Program-made: the position numbers and the translations under genes
The notes under the pieces: generated by a model
Database searches by the model: none
What the model was told of the DNA's origin: nothing
What the model saw: only the letters and a program-made list of their open reading frames with translations
Part shown: positions 23,646 through 33,338 of the stretch, one piece after another
Layout of the letters: every line of letters begins with the position of its first letter
Position numbering within the stretch: the stretch's first letter is position 1
Assembly: GCF_023197165.1 (NCBI RefSeq)
Contig: NZ_JALPRD010000013.1
Span: 1 to 64,000 of the forward strand
Source: Sphingopyxis sp. MSC1_008
GTDB taxonomy: Bacteria; Pseudomonadota; Alphaproteobacteria; Sphingomonadales; Sphingomonadaceae
DNA: 64,000 bases
Direction: 5' to 3'

Positions 23646-23771
23646 AGCGAAGGCGGGAACGAAGGCGCCGCAATCGAGTAGAGACACCATGCCCAAGTCC
23701 AACGCCCAATTCCGTTTTGCTCGCTGCGCGCCCGCGAAACGGGGCGGCGCCGACCAGGACCTGCCCCACCC

Positions 23772-24575
23772 GTGAAGATCGCGACCTATAATGTGAACGG
23801 GATCGGCGGCCGGCTCCCCATTCTCCTCAAATGGCTGGCGCTCGCCGAGCCCGATATCGTGGTGTTGCAGGAGTTGAAGGCGCCGCAGGAGGCCTTCCCG
23901 CGGGAGGCGGTCGAGGCTGCCGGCTATCAGGCGATCTGGCATGGCCAGAGCCGCTGGAACGGCGTCGCGCTGCTGAGCCGGGTCGGCGAGATTCACGAGA
24001 CGCGCCGGGGGCTGCCGGGCGATCCGAAGGACGAGCAGAGCCGTTATATCGAAGCCGCGGTTGGCGGCGTGTTGATCGCTGGGCTCTATCTTCCCAACGG
24101 CAACCCGCGGCCGGGCCCGAAGTTCGAATATAAGCTCGACTGGATGGCCCGTCTCGACGCGCATCTCCAGACGCTCGTCGATCTCAAGGCACCGGTGGTG
24201 GTCTTGGGCGACTTCAACGTCATTCCGACCGACGAGGATGTCTACAAACCCGAGCGATGGTTGACCGACGCGCTATTCGCGCCCGAAGCCAGGGCCGCCT
24301 ACCAGCGCCTTCTCGACCAGGGCTGGACCGACGCGATCCGCCACCTCCACCCGAAGGAGACTATCTACACCTTCTGGCATTATTGGCGCGGCAGCTTCGA
24401 GCGCAACGCCGGCATCCGCATCGACCATCTGCTCCTCAACAAGCCGGCGAAGAAATTGCTGAAGGCGGCCGAGGTCGATCTTCGCCCGCGCGGCTGGGAG
24501 AAGACGAGCGATCACACGCCGGTCTGGATCGAGCTGGCCGAACCCGGGAAGCGCAAGCGCGCAAAGGAGGGCTGA
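23772..24575 (+). CDS. xthA: Exodeoxyribonuclease III (AP endonuclease)
   Basis: 267 residues of the EEP nuclease fold. Active-site elements are visible: ATYNVNGI with the first Asn, LQELKAP with the metal-binding Glu, LGDFNVIPTDED, and the C-terminal SDHTPVW with catalytic Asp-His. It removes abasic sites and 3'-blocked ends in base excision repair. Start is GTG at 23772. It lies in the stress-gene region but shows no EcfG-like promoter of its own. Confidence 0.9.
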   Translation: MKIATYNVNGIGGRLPILLKWLALAEPDIVVLQELKAPQEAFPREAVEAAGYQAIWHGQSRWNGVALLSRVGEIHETRRGLPGDPKDEQSRYIEAAVGGVLIAGLYLPNGNPRPGPKFEYKLDWMARLDAHLQTLVDLKAPVVVLGDFNVIPTDEDVYKPERWLTDALFAPEARAAYQRLLDQGWTDAIRHLHPKETIYTFWHYWRGSFERNAGIRIDHLLLNKPAKKLLKAAEVDLRPRGWEKTSDHTPVWIELAEPGKRKRAKEG

Positions 24576-24873
24576 CCATGGAGGCCGAGCACTAACTGCT
24601 CCACGGAAAGGGCCGGGTCCCCAACAACGAGCGCAGCCCCGGCTGTGCGCTCCGGCTCCAATCGGCGCTTGACGTTACATCCCCCGCGCCGCGACGGTGA
24701 TGCCGATCCCTGGCTTTGCAGCGGTCCGGGCAATTGCGCTGCAGTTGACCGAGGAACCGGGAGGCCCGCCGGGCGTAAAGTGAGGGCAGCGGCAGTGCGC
24801 CGCCGCCAAGCGGGAGTCCCCAGTTGAACCAAGCCTCGACAATCAGGCCTGTCGACCGCACCGAGGCGCCGCA
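24576..24873. other. Spacer, no gene recognised
   Basis: About 298 bp of GC-rich sequence. Open frames on the minus strand are antisense shadows. On the plus strand GGAAC (24753-24757), 16 bases, then CGTA is one mismatch from the EcfG-like pattern and points at the lipoprotein gene at 24874; it may be a weak member. Confidence 0.4.
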
Positions 24874-25323
24874 ATGCATCCCATGATAAGGCGGTGGGGA
24901 ATGATCGCCGTCGGCGCTCTCTTCCTTGCGGCCTGCGATCGATTTCCAAGCGACCCCGAACATAGTCTCGACGAGATTCGCGCGCGCAGCACAATCCGCG
25001 TCGGCGCCGCTGCCGACGTCCCACCTGAAGCCAGTTCGCTGCTGCGGATGCTTGAAACGGCAACCGGCGCGCAAGCCCGGCGCACGTCGGGTCCTGTCGA
25101 GCCGTTGCTGCAAGCGGTGGAGAATGGCGACCTCGATCTCGTCATTGCGCCCTTTCGGGCGGACACACCCGTCTCGACGACGAATGCCCTGTCGCCGCCG
25201 ATCCGGACCGACGGCAAGGGCAAGAACGCAATTGAGTGGCGTGCTGCGATGCGAAACGGCGAAAATCGCTGGATTTCGCTAGTCGAGATCAAGGCCCGGC
25301 AAGTTGCCGGAAACACGAAATGA
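24874..25323 (+). CDS. Putative lipoprotein, substrate-binding-like fragment
   Basis: 149 residues with a lipoprotein signal (GALFLAAC, lipobox). The body (RSTIRVGAAADVPPEASSLL, then NGDLDLVIAPFRADTPVS) resembles one lobe of a periplasmic solute-binding protein, but is far shorter than the usual 250. It overlaps the CDF-like transporter gene by 4 bp (ATGA). It may be a dedicated periplasmic partner of that transporter or a reduced relic that stayed coupled. Confidence 0.6.
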   Translation: MHPMIRRWGMIAVGALFLAACDRFPSDPEHSLDEIRARSTIRVGAAADVPPEASSLLRMLETATGAQARRTSGPVEPLLQAVENGDLDLVIAPFRADTPVSTTNALSPPIRTDGKGKNAIEWRAAMRNGENRWISLVEIKARQVAGNTK

Positions 25324-26282
25324 GCGGAGTGGACGCCTTTTCCGACGAGGGCCTCCCCCCGCGGCTGATAGAGACCCTGAAGCGCGCGGAACGCCTCGAA
25401 TATTGGAACATCTTCTGGACGCTCACGATCATCGTCGTGATGGGTCTGGTCCTCGGCCAGAGCCAGACGATGAAGACCGCGTGGATCGAAGACACGCTCG
25501 GCCTCGTTCCCCCGATCGCCTTTCTCATCGCCGCTCGGATGGAACGCAACGGCGAGAGATCGCGCAAATTCCCGTTCGGATTCGAGCGCGTCAACGGCCT
25601 CGGCTTCTTTCTCGCGGCTGTCGCGCTCGCGGCGACAGGCGCGCTGCTTCTCTGGGATTCGGCAATGACCCTCGTCAAGGCCGAACATGCCACGGTCGGG
25701 ACGGTCCGGATATTCGGCCGCGACATCTGGCTCGGCTGGCTGATGATTGGCGCGCAATTTTACGCGATGATCCCGCCGATGATCATCGGGCGCAAGGAAT
25801 TGCCGCTGGCGGAAGACCTCGCCGACAAGCTCCTCCACACCGACGCGTTGATGAACAAGGCAAACTGGATGACCGGCGCCGCCGGCATCGCCGGAATCGT
25901 CGGGCTCGGGCTTGGCTGGTGGTGGGCGGACTCGGCGGCCGCCGCCTTCATTTCCTTCGATATTCTGCACGACGGGTTGAAGGCGATCCGCTCGTCGACC
26001 GCCGAGTTGGTCGACGGCACGCCGCGCGGCCTTTCGAGCCCAGAACTCTCCGAAGAAGCCGAGCTTCTGGAAGCGCGACTGAAGGAACGCTACCCCGGCA
26101 CATCGATCCGGCTGCGCGAAACCGGCCGCCTGATCCGCGCCGAAGTGCATGGCTGTCACGCGCCGGACCCCTATCCCGGCACAGCGGATCATTGGCCCGG
26201 AGAACGCGAACGAAGCTGGAGACTCGCGCAGATCAGCTTCGTGCCGGACGAACCCGAAGCGGACAGATCGCGCCAAGGCTGA
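25320..26282 (+). CDS. Cation diffusion facilitator-like membrane transporter
   Basis: 320 residues. Six membrane helices with the CDF-type block FPFGFERVNGLGFFLAAVAL and second-site residues in LHTDALMNKANW. The C-terminus is a soluble domain (LKERYPGTSIRLRETG). The first helix pair lacks the obvious HxxxD metal site seen in the other CDF gene at 13116, so specificity may differ. It is translationally coupled to the preceding lipoprotein gene. Confidence 0.75.
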   Translation: MSGVDAFSDEGLPPRLIETLKRAERLEYWNIFWTLTIIVVMGLVLGQSQTMKTAWIEDTLGLVPPIAFLIAARMERNGERSRKFPFGFERVNGLGFFLAAVALAATGALLLWDSAMTLVKAEHATVGTVRIFGRDIWLGWLMIGAQFYAMIPPMIIGRKELPLAEDLADKLLHTDALMNKANWMTGAAGIAGIVGLGLGWWWADSAAAAFISFDILHDGLKAIRSSTAELVDGTPRGLSSPELSEEAELLEARLKERYPGTSIRLRETGRLIRAEVHGCHAPDPYPGTADHWPGERERSWRLAQISFVPDEPEADRSRQG

Positions 26283-26368
26283 AGCCAACGGACGACGCCA
26301 CGAAGGCCGGCGAGGAGACGCCGTGTGAAGAGCAGTAGCGCCCGCGCGGCGCCGCGGGTTCCGATCCC

Positions 26369-27163
26369 TTATCGCGCAGCTGCCGCCAGCCGTCGCACGA
26401 CGTCCTCATCGCGGATGCGGCGCCAGCGGGCCTCGACCAGGCTGTGAATTCCGAACAGGAATAGCCCCGCGGCGACGAGGGTGTAGAGCGCAGCATGTTC
26501 GGTCAATGCGGACAGCGCGTCGCCAAGCCCCTTGACCTCGCCCGCTGCCCCAAACCAGCCCGCCCGCACGAGCGAATAGCCGATCACCGCGAAGACCACA
26601 GCCCGCGCCGCAAGACCTGCCCGGCCGACAGGCACGACCCACGCCGGGGCCTCGGGCGCAACGCCCCTCATGAACTCGGTCGTCCAAGCTTTCACCGCCT
26701 GATGGGCCGCGGCCGCAAGGAACGCGAGCCCGATCGCCCCCAGCAGCGTGTCGCCGAGCGGCATGTCGAGCAGCATGCCTGCCGCTTCCTTCTCGCGCTC
26801 ACCGCCGGCGTCCGTCTTGCCGGAAGCGAGGCGGACGGCTGCCCAGGAAAGGAGGAAATGCGCGAGCCCGCTGGCAGCATAGCCCACGCGGATCGCTATG
26901 CCCTTCGCATCATTACCCTTGCCTTCGCTGTCGAGCGCGGCGCCATATAATCGATAGGCTCCATAGAGGGCGAGGCCCAAGGCGAGAAGGACCAGCAAAA
27001 TGGGCCCGCCGGGCATGTCGCGTACCGACCGAAACACGCCCTGCGGGCTGGCGTCCGAGGCTCGCGCGCTGGTCAACGCGATATAGGCGAGCAGGCAATA
27101 GACTATGCCCCTGGCAAGCCAGCCGGCGCGGGCGAATGTCTCGAGCCGCCTAAGTCTGTTCAT
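26369..27163 (-). CDS. DUF1206 membrane protein
   Basis: 264 residues with six membrane helices arranged as three repeats of the DUF1206 pair (ARAGWLARGIVYCLLAYIAL, then AIRVGYAASGLAHFLLSWAA, then GRAGLAARAVVFAVIGYSL). Function unknown. The start at 27163 is preceded by GGAGCAGG, and an EcfG-like promoter lies 30 bp upstream, so it is probably stress-induced. Confidence 0.85.
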   Translation of the reverse strand: MNRLRRLETFARAGWLARGIVYCLLAYIALTSARASDASPQGVFRSVRDMPGGPILLVLLALGLALYGAYRLYGAALDSEGKGNDAKGIAIRVGYAASGLAHFLLSWAAVRLASGKTDAGGEREKEAAGMLLDMPLGDTLLGAIGLAFLAAAAHQAVKAWTTEFMRGVAPEAPAWVVPVGRAGLAARAVVFAVIGYSLVRAGWFGAAGEVKGLGDALSALTEHAALYTLVAAGLFLFGIHSLVEARWRRIRDEDVVRRLAAAAR

Positions 27164-27192
27164 TACACCTGCTCCCGGAATGGTATTTAGCG

Positions 27193-27217
27193 AACGCCCC
27201 GCACAGACGGCAGTTCC
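27193..27217 (-). promoter_or_regulatory. EcfG-like stress promoter of the DUF1206 gene
   Basis: Read leftward: canonical GGAAC (27217-27213), 16 bases, CGTT (27196-27193), 30 bp before the ATG at 27163. This is the best match to the published consensus in the window. Confidence 0.65.
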
Positions 27218-27279
27218 GCGCGCGCTCGTAACGGGCAGGATCACTCAGGCAGCATGGCGTGGGCGGATGGGCTCGAACG

Positions 27280-27308
27280 AAAAAGGGGCGCCGAGTCCGG
27301 CGCCCCTT
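27280..27308 (-). terminator. Intrinsic terminator of the small lipoprotein gene
   Basis: An 8-bp GC-only stem (GGGGCGCC / GGCGCCCC), 6-base loop, then five T residues on the minus strand. It lies 26 bp past the stop of the gene at 27334-27609. Confidence 0.85.
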
Positions 27309-27333
27309 ACCCTGCCCTTTAGGGAAGGCAGGC

Positions 27334-27609
27334 TTATTTCTTCTGCGTGTCGCCGACGCCGGTTTCGGAAGGGGCGATCTCGCCATTGTCATCCATGGCG
27401 TTGGCCTTTTCTTCGCCCTGCTCCTCGACGACATCGGCCTTGTTCTCCATGGCCTCCTTCGCCGGGCCGGCCGGCATCGCGTCGGCCTGTTCGTCGATCA
27501 CCTCGGCCTTGGCTTCGGCCTGATCCTCGACCTTGTCCGCCGCGGGGCTCTGGCAAGCGCCGAGCGCGAAAACCGAAGCGGCGGCCAGGCTGATGAAAAT
27601 CTTCTTCAT
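27334..27609 (-). CDS. Small acidic lipoprotein with a charged helical body
   Basis: 91 residues. Signal peptide with lipobox LGAC (Cys about residue 19), then an Ala/Glu/Asp/Lys-rich, probably helical region. It repeats motifs such as KVEDQAEAKAEVIDEQADA and ENKADVVEEQGEEKANA. It lacks any enzyme motif. It has its own EcfG-like promoter and a strong terminator, so it is a monocistronic stress-type envelope lipoprotein. Confidence 0.75.
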   Translation of the reverse strand: MKKIFISLAAASVFALGACQSPAADKVEDQAEAKAEVIDEQADAMPAGPAKEAMENKADVVEEQGEEKANAMDDNGEIAPSETGVGDTQKK

Positions 27610-27638
27610 GATATGTCTCCCTGCTTTGACTAGGACCT

Positions 27639-27663
27639 AACGCCGGGTGAATGATAGGGTTGC
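27639..27663 (-). promoter_or_regulatory. EcfG-like stress promoter of the acidic lipoprotein gene
   Basis: Read leftward: GCAAC (27663-27659), 16 bases, CGTT (27642-27639), 30 bp before the ATG at 27609. Confidence 0.6.
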
Positions 27664-27767
27664 ATGCGGGACGCACCGTCTCCGCCGGCGATCGTCAGGG
27701 CACGCTTACATCGGGAAATGCGGTGCGAATGGCAAAGTCGCTCCGGATGCTGTTTGCCCGATAGCCC

Positions 27768-28436
27768 TCACGATCCGCGACCAAAGGCATCGGCCACAAA
27801 GTCACGGCCAAGGCGCAGGCCGACCGGATCGACGTTATGAGCGACCCCATAGGAAATATGCGTGGTGACCTCGACGCCAAGACGCTTGAGCTCGCTTTCC
27901 GACATATGCAGCGCCGCGATCGGCACTACCGGATCCGCCGTTCCATGCACCAACAGAACCGGCGGCTTCGGCAAGGTGGCGTGCGCAAGCCCGAGCGTCC
28001 CAGCGAGCATTCCGGAATAGCCAACCACGGCGGCGATCGCTTGCGGGCGCCGCAGGGCGACATGAAGCGCCATCATCGTGCCCTGACTGAACCCTACCAT
28101 CGCCAGGTCCGCCTCGGTCAATCCATATTGGGCAAGCTTGCGGTCGATAAAGGCGTCGATCGCGGGCGCGGCCGAGGCCGCGCCGGCCGCCAGCGCCGAC
28201 GGCGCAAATCCCGACAGTCCCCACCATTGATAGCCCGCCCCCATCATCCCGCAGCGCTGCGGCGCATGCGGCGCGAGAAACAAGGTATCGGGGAGCGCCT
28301 CCTGCCACCCCGGCGCGAGCGAGATCATGTCCGTCCCGCTCGACCCGAAACCGTGGAGCAGCAGAACAATCTTCTTTGGCGGCTCTCCGGAACGCGGCTT
28401 CAGGCTGGCTCCATTCACGATTTTGGACAAAGGCAT
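27768..28436 (-). CDS. Alpha/beta hydrolase, phospholipase/carboxylesterase family
   Basis: 222 residues. LLLHGFGSSGTDM supplies the oxyanion loop, GFSQG (about 117-121) the nucleophilic Ser, VHGTADPVVP the Asp and YGVAHNVDP the His. Length and order match the carboxylesterase-2 family (EstB-like). Cytoplasmic, no signal peptide. Acts on short acyl esters or lysophospholipids. Confidence 0.85.
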   Translation of the reverse strand: MPLSKIVNGASLKPRSGEPPKKIVLLLHGFGSSGTDMISLAPGWQEALPDTLFLAPHAPQRCGMMGAGYQWWGLSGFAPSALAAGAASAAPAIDAFIDRKLAQYGLTEADLAMVGFSQGTMMALHVALRRPQAIAAVVGYSGMLAGTLGLAHATLPKPPVLLVHGTADPVVPIAALHMSESELKRLGVEVTTHISYGVAHNVDPVGLRLGRDFVADAFGRGS

Positions 28437-28541
28437 CTCTCTCGAATGTCTGTCAAAGACGTCTGCCGCACTGGTCGGCTCAGCGTAGACTGAAACGCAT
28501 GGCGGCGACTTTCGGTGTATCCCGATCCCACTTGGCCGAAT

Positions 28542-28988
28542 TCACCCAAGCTCCTGTGCGAGCCCGATGAGAAGTCCTTCGGGTCCGCGGATGTAGCAGA
28601 GGCGGTACACGTCCTTGTAATCGACAAGCTCGCCTACGAGTTCGGCGCCTCGCCCGCGCAGCCGCTCCAGCGTGTCGTCGATGTCGTCGACGGCGAACAT
28701 GGCGCGAAGATAGCCGAGCGCGTTCACCGGAGCATTACGATGATCGGCGGCGACACGCGGGCGGATAAAGCGGGAAAGCTCGAGCCGGCTGTGCCCGTCC
28801 GGCGTGCGCATCATCGCGACTTCGACATGCTGATCGCCGAGGCCCGTGACTCGGCCGGCCCATTCGCCTTCGATCGTGGCTCGGCCTTCGAGCTCGAGAC
28901 CGAGTTCGAGAAAGAAGTCGACCGTCGCATCGAGATCGTCGACGACGATGCCCATATTATCCATGCGCTTGACCGGCATGACTTTCAT
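28542..28988 (-). CDS. VOC family (glyoxalase-like) protein
   Basis: 148 residues with paired VOC modules: RMDNMGIVVDDLDATVDFF at the N-terminus and YLRAMFAVDDIDDTLERL in the second half, ending in a GPEGLLIGLAQELG metal-ligand strand. It is a likely lyase, dioxygenase or drug-binding protein. It stands alone between the hydrolase and kinase genes. Confidence 0.8.
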   Translation of the reverse strand: MKVMPVKRMDNMGIVVDDLDATVDFFLELGLELEGRATIEGEWAGRVTGLGDQHVEVAMMRTPDGHSRLELSRFIRPRVAADHRNAPVNALGYLRAMFAVDDIDDTLERLRGRGAELVGELVDYKDVYRLCYIRGPEGLLIGLAQELG

Positions 28989-29102
28989 CTCCCAACTGTC
29001 GCTCCGCTGCGGGAGCTGATGCAGCCCGGCCGAAAACTAGCGCTGCGAAGCGGATATCAAACGCTACGAGCCTCGACGCCGACGGCCTACATTAGACAAA
29101 AG

Positions 29103-31916
29103 TTATCGCTCGGCCTCGACGGCAGTCTCGATCGCCTTTGCCAGTTGCTTCTGGTTGAACGGTTTGCTGAGCCGCACAACCTGACGGCCAGGTACATCGA
29201 CGCCTTCGCCATAACCGCTCGCGATGATCACGGGCATGTGCGGCCTGAATCCGTCGACCGCCGTAATAAGATCTACGCCGGTCATGTCGGGCATCGCCTG
29301 GTCGGTAACGATGAGGTCGATATCGTCGCGCACCCGCGCCATCTCCAGCGCCGCGGCCGCGGACTCCGCCTCGATGACCTCATGGCCGAGGTCCTCGAGC
29401 AGCGCCGCCGTATTCATAAGCACCAGCGCGTCGTCGTCGACGGCCAGGATCGTCAGGCGCGACGTCGAGGGCGCGATATCTTCGCTTGCCTCGACCGGCT
29501 GCGCGGCGCGCTGCTCGGCTCCGGCCGCCGGAAGCCACAGGATCGCGCTCACTCCGTCCCCCGCTTTGCTCTGAAGTTCGAAGGAACCACCGATCTGACG
29601 CGCCATGCCGTGAACCATCGGAAGGCCGAGACCGGTTCCCTTGCCAACGCCCTTGGTGGTAAAGAAAGGCTCGGTCGCGCGGCGCAGAGTCTCGGCGTCC
29701 ATACCGGTGCCCCTGTCCTTGACGACGAGACGGACGTAATTCCCCGCCGGAAGATCTTCGACGGCGCCTTCCCGAAGCAATTCGCTAGTCGCGGAGATCA
29801 GGATATGACCGCCCGACGGGCTTGCGTCGCGGGCATTCACGATCAGGTTGAGGATCGCCATTTCCAGCTGGTTTGCATCGGCACGAACCGCGGGAAGCTT
29901 GAGCGGGAAGTTCGTCGATATCGGCCATTCGGGCCCGATCGAGCGCTGCACGAGATCGCTCATGCCCGACAAAAGCTGCGGCAGATCGATCGGGTGGAGA
30001 TCGAGTTCCTGCCGCCGCGCGAAGGCCAGCATGCGCTGGGTAAGCGTCGCACCGCGTGTCGCTCCTTCTACCGCATTGTTGAGCAGGCGATGTGCCAGCG
30101 GGTCGTCGGGGAGTCGTTTGCGCAACAGGTCGAGGCTGCTCAGCACCGCCATCAGCAGATTGTTGAAATCGTGCGCGACGCCGCCCGTCAGCTGCCCGAT
30201 CGCATCCATTTTCTGCGACTGAAACAGGGCTTCCCGCGCGATTTCAAGTTGCTTCTGGGCTTCTTCGCGCTCGCTGATGTCGCGCGTAATCTTGGCGAAG
30301 CCGATCGGGCGTCCATCGTCGTCGCGGATCGCATCGATAACCACGCTTGCGCGGAACCGCTCGCCGTTCCTGCGAACGCGCCAGCCCTCGGCGATGAACC
30401 GGCCTTCCTGCCGTGCGGTTTCCAGCGCGCGCACGGGCTCGCCGTGCGCGCGGTCCTCGTCGGTGTAGAAGCGCGAGAAATGCTCGCCGATGATGTCTTC
30501 GGGTTCATAGCCCTTGATGCGGCGGGCGCCCTCGTTCCAGCTCGACACACGGCCTTCAAGGTCGATGAGGTAGATGGCGTAGTCCGTGACCCCCTGAACG
30601 AGGTGGCGAAACTGCTCCTGGCTGCTGTTCAGGGCCTGCTCGACCTGCCGCCGTTCGGTGACATCGCGGCCGTATGCATAGACGAGCCCGTCCTCGAGGG
30701 TCGTATGCCATTCCATGCTGCGATAGCTGCCGTCGGCAGCACGGAAGCGATTTTCGTAATTGGTGAGATTGCCTTTGGTCATCGAGTGCGCAAGCGCGTC
30801 GCTGCTCGCCGCGATATCGTCCGGATGCATGAAGTCGCTGATAGGACGCCCGACCACCTGTTCGGTGGGGTGGCCCAATGTCCGCGTCCAGGAGGGGCTG
30901 ACCGACTGGAATATCCCCTGCTCGTCGACGACGACAATGAGATCGCGCGATACGCTCCATATCCGGTCGGCACGGCGCCGCTCGACCTCGACAGCAGCTG
31001 CATTGGCGAGCGCGCCGCCGATCTGGGCGGCAATCAGACGGACGACATCGAGGATGTCGGGATCCTCGCCGCGATAGGGATTCAGGCCAAGCAGAAGCGA
31101 CCCTGCGCCGTCTTTCGCCATGGGGCCAGGGATGGCGATGGCGAGCGCCTTGGTGGGCGGATGGTCCCACGCGCCGCGAGGCAAGGTCGAACCCTGCGGC
31201 AAATCTATTATGGTGCCCGACTGGGCAAAGTCCGCGGGCGAGACACCCGCGGCGCTATAAGTCGGCGAGACCTCGCCCGAACCCGTGGTGCCCTCCAGAT
31301 CGAACGCCACGAAAGGGAAATCGCGACGGTTGCCGGCAAGTGCCGTATCGATCGCCTCGGCGATTGACGCCCGGTCAGTCGCGCCGGAGAGCGACGAGCC
31401 AAGCGCACCCAGCGTTTCGAGCCGCCGCCGCCCGACCACATGCGCGGTGTCTTCCCGCACGACGCAAAGGAGCCCGCCGACCGTCCCGTCGGAGTCGCTG
31501 AGCGGACTATAGGAGAAACTGTGGTAGGTCTCCTCGGGAAAGCCGCTCCGTTCGAGCAGGAGAAGCAGTTCCTCGTTCCACGTCGCCTCGCCGGCGCGCA
31601 CGCGGTCGATCTGGTCGGCGACATCGTCGTAAACCTCGGACCAGACCTCGCGCATCGGCTTGCCGAGCATCACCGGATGCTTGACGCCGAGCGTCGGGAC
31701 ATAGGCGTCGTTATAGAAAAAATGGAGATCGGGTCCCCAGCCGAGCCACATCTCGAACTTCGAGCTGAGCAGCATGCGGAGCGGGACCTTCAACGCCTCG
31801 GACCATTGGGCAGGAGGGCCGAGAGGCGTTTCAGCCCAGTCGTGATGCCGCATGACCCGCGCCATGTCGCTGGCGCCCGGAAAAATGCCGGCAAGGTCGT
31901 CAATCGCGGCGGTCAT
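29103..31916 (-). CDS. Hybrid histidine kinase with PAS/GAF sensors and a C-terminal receiver
   Basis: 937 residues, cytoplasmic. Order: PAS-like (about 45-155), GAF-like (about 165-305), PAS (about 318-425), PAS (about 433-550), HisKA with phospho-acceptor H582 in GGVAHDFNN, HATPase (about 680-800, with [11 protein letters not shown] and GTGLGLPM), receiver (about 820-935, acceptor Asp in VTDQAMPD, Lys in RLSKPF). There is no DNA-binding output, so it likely relays phosphate to a separate protein. Redox or light sensing by the PAS domains is possible; no cognate regulator is adjacent. Confidence 0.9.
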   Translation of the reverse strand: MTAAIDDLAGIFPGASDMARVMRHHDWAETPLGPPAQWSEALKVPLRMLLSSKFEMWLGWGPDLHFFYNDAYVPTLGVKHPVMLGKPMREVWSEVYDDVADQIDRVRAGEATWNEELLLLLERSGFPEETYHSFSYSPLSDSDGTVGGLLCVVREDTAHVVGRRRLETLGALGSSLSGATDRASIAEAIDTALAGNRRDFPFVAFDLEGTTGSGEVSPTYSAAGVSPADFAQSGTIIDLPQGSTLPRGAWDHPPTKALAIAIPGPMAKDGAGSLLLGLNPYRGEDPDILDVVRLIAAQIGGALANAAAVEVERRRADRIWSVSRDLIVVVDEQGIFQSVSPSWTRTLGHPTEQVVGRPISDFMHPDDIAASSDALAHSMTKGNLTNYENRFRAADGSYRSMEWHTTLEDGLVYAYGRDVTERRQVEQALNSSQEQFRHLVQGVTDYAIYLIDLEGRVSSWNEGARRIKGYEPEDIIGEHFSRFYTDEDRAHGEPVRALETARQEGRFIAEGWRVRRNGERFRASVVIDAIRDDDGRPIGFAKITRDISEREEAQKQLEIAREALFQSQKMDAIGQLTGGVAHDFNNLLMAVLSSLDLLRKRLPDDPLAHRLLNNAVEGATRGATLTQRMLAFARRQELDLHPIDLPQLLSGMSDLVQRSIGPEWPISTNFPLKLPAVRADANQLEMAILNLIVNARDASPSGGHILISATSELLREGAVEDLPAGNYVRLVVKDRGTGMDAETLRRATEPFFTTKGVGKGTGLGLPMVHGMARQIGGSFELQSKAGDGVSAILWLPAAGAEQRAAQPVEASEDIAPSTSRLTILAVDDDALVLMNTAALLEDLGHEVIEAESAAAALEMARVRDDIDLIVTDQAMPDMTGVDLITAVDGFRPHMPVIIASGYGEGVDVPGRQVVRLSKPFNQKQLAKAIETAVEAER

Positions 31917-32102
31917 GCAGCTCCCCTATTCTATTCGCCCAACGCTCGCCCGGTTGATTGGATGCGCAAATTCCCATCACCGCATGTGCAGCGATCGCAA
32001 AGCCGGTGCAACGGCCGTCCCCTCGTTCGTACCATGCTCTTGCTGCCCCTGCCCGAAATTTCCACGTGCCCTCAAGGCAGAAATGCAATCTTCTGCGAGG
32101 AT

Positions 32103-32666
32103 TCAGGTTTCGGGCGCGGAGGCGGCGCCTCCCGCGAGGATCGGTTCGCGCCAGTTTCCCCGTTCGGCGATCAGCGTGACCTGCGCCTCCGGCTCTGCCT
32201 TCCCGCGATCCGGTCGCACAGCAAGGCGGTCCCTCGCGATGCCACGCTTTTCCAGAAAAGTTGCAAGCGCCTCGGCACGCTTCTGCCCTAGAGACGGAGC
32301 TGCCACGGCCTCCCCGTGGCCGACCAGCGCAACGCGCGCGTCTGCCGTCGCATCGAGCAAGGTCGCGAGCATTGCCGCGTCGCCCAGCCCCTCGCGCGAC
32401 AGTTTCGCCGTGCCGGGAATGAAGGTCCGCTTGCCCAGGACAAAGGACTGGCTGGACTTCTCCGCGCTGGCGAGCCAGTCGGCCATGGCGCGGTCCTGTG
32501 TGCCCTTGCGGGCGGCGATGGTGGCGCCGTCCTCCAGAACGACGATGTCCTCGGCGCTGCCTGCCGGCACGACGGCAACGGAGGGTTCCTTCTTGCACGA
32601 TTGCAGCGCGAGCGCTGGTGCCGCGACAAGAAGGACGGTGGATAGAAGAGCAAGAAAGCGAGGCAT
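32103..32666 (-). CDS. OmpA-like C-terminal domain envelope protein
   Basis: 187 residues with a signal peptide (LLVAAPALALQSC, possibly a lipobox). An OmpA/MotB-type peptidoglycan-binding domain lies near the C-terminus (ARVALVGHGE, then SLGQKRAEALATFLEKRGIARDR). AGGAG precedes the start at 32666, and an EcfG-like promoter lies 38 bp upstream. Likely tethers envelope and cell wall under stress. Confidence 0.75.
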   Translation of the reverse strand: MPRFLALLSTVLLVAAPALALQSCKKEPSVAVVPAGSAEDIVVLEDGATIAARKGTQDRAMADWLASAEKSSQSFVLGKRTFIPGTAKLSREGLGDAAMLATLLDATADARVALVGHGEAVAAPSLGQKRAEALATFLEKRGIARDRLAVRPDRGKAEPEAQVTLIAERGNWREPILAGGAASAPET

Positions 32667-32703
32667 CGCGGCTCCTGTGCAAGCCCCCTCGCCATAGGCA
32701 TGA

Positions 32704-32728
32704 AACGTCCGTCGCGCCTTTGCGTTGC
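32704..32728 (-). promoter_or_regulatory. EcfG-like stress promoter of the OmpA-like gene
   Basis: Read leftward: GCAAC (32728-32724), 16 bases, CGTT (32707-32704). It lies back to back with a second such site for the DUF1328 gene. Confidence 0.6.
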
Positions 32729-32741
32729 AACGCGCAATACC

Positions 32742-32766
32742 GGAACTTTCGTCGCGAACTGGCGTT
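32742..32766 (+). promoter_or_regulatory. EcfG-like stress promoter of the DUF1328 gene
   Basis: GGAAC (32742-32746), 16 bases, CGTT (32763-32766), about 100 bp upstream of the ATG at 32865. Points away from the OmpA-like promoter, making a divergent stress-promoter pair. Confidence 0.6.
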
Positions 32767-32864
32767 AACCGGATATCCAGACAGGATGAATTTGGCGGCA
32801 TGACCCGTCGTTCGGACATCTATGTTCGAACGCGGACCGGTGCGCGCTTCGAGAGGAGAATGAC

Positions 32865-33038
32865 ATGTTCAGATGGGCCATCATATTTGCAGTCGTGGCG
32901 CTTGTCGCAGCGCTTCTCGGTTTCGGTGGCATTGCCGGCCTTTCAGCCGATTTTGCGAAGATACTCCTGATCGTTGCGGTCGTTCTGGTCGTGCTCGGTT
33001 TCGTCTTCGGTCGTGGCGGTCGCCGAACGCTCCCCTGA
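32865..33038 (+). CDS. DUF1328 small membrane protein
   Basis: 57 residues: [20 protein letters not shown], then [15 protein letters not shown] and a second hydrophobic helix ending in RGGRR. This is the full DUF1328 (YtjA) family signature, with two membrane helices. The ribosome site GAGAGGAGA is strong. DUF1328 genes are regularly part of general-stress regulons; molecular role unknown. Confidence 0.9.
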   Translation: MFRWAIIFAVVALVAALLGFGGIAGLSADFAKILLIVAVVLVVLGFVFGRGGRRTLP

Positions 33039-33079
33039 CCGTTCGGACCACGGGCCCACTCCCTGGCCCGGGTCCACAC

Positions 33080-33113
33080 GGTGCCGGCGGCCCGCCAAAG
33101 GGCGGCCGGCACC
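33080..33113 (+). terminator. Hairpin downstream of the DUF1328 gene
   Basis: GGTGCCGGC (33080-33088) pairs with GCCGGCACC (33105-33113), with an inner CGCC/GGCG stem. No T-tract follows, so termination would be weak or factor-assisted. The surrounding 33039-33388 spacer holds no gene I can support. Confidence 0.4.
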
Positions 33114-33338
33114 CGCTCGACGACCTGCATCGTCGTAAACGACCCATCGGGTCGCCCAGCGCAAGGCCGGAGTGCTGGCTGCAAATCGACCGGCTATGGC
33201 CGGTTCCGGTCGCTCCGCTTTTGAGTGCGCAATTACGGATGCGGACCTCGAAGTCAGGCCCGGCGATTCAAAAATCCTCGACATAGTGACTTGTTCTCTC
33301 CGTCAGCAGCCAAGTTGCAACCATCAGAGCGGCGATTA

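Noticed and set aside
28515..31367. 950-codon plus-strand frame
   Set aside because: Antisense shadow of the VOC and hybrid kinase genes; no domain recognised.
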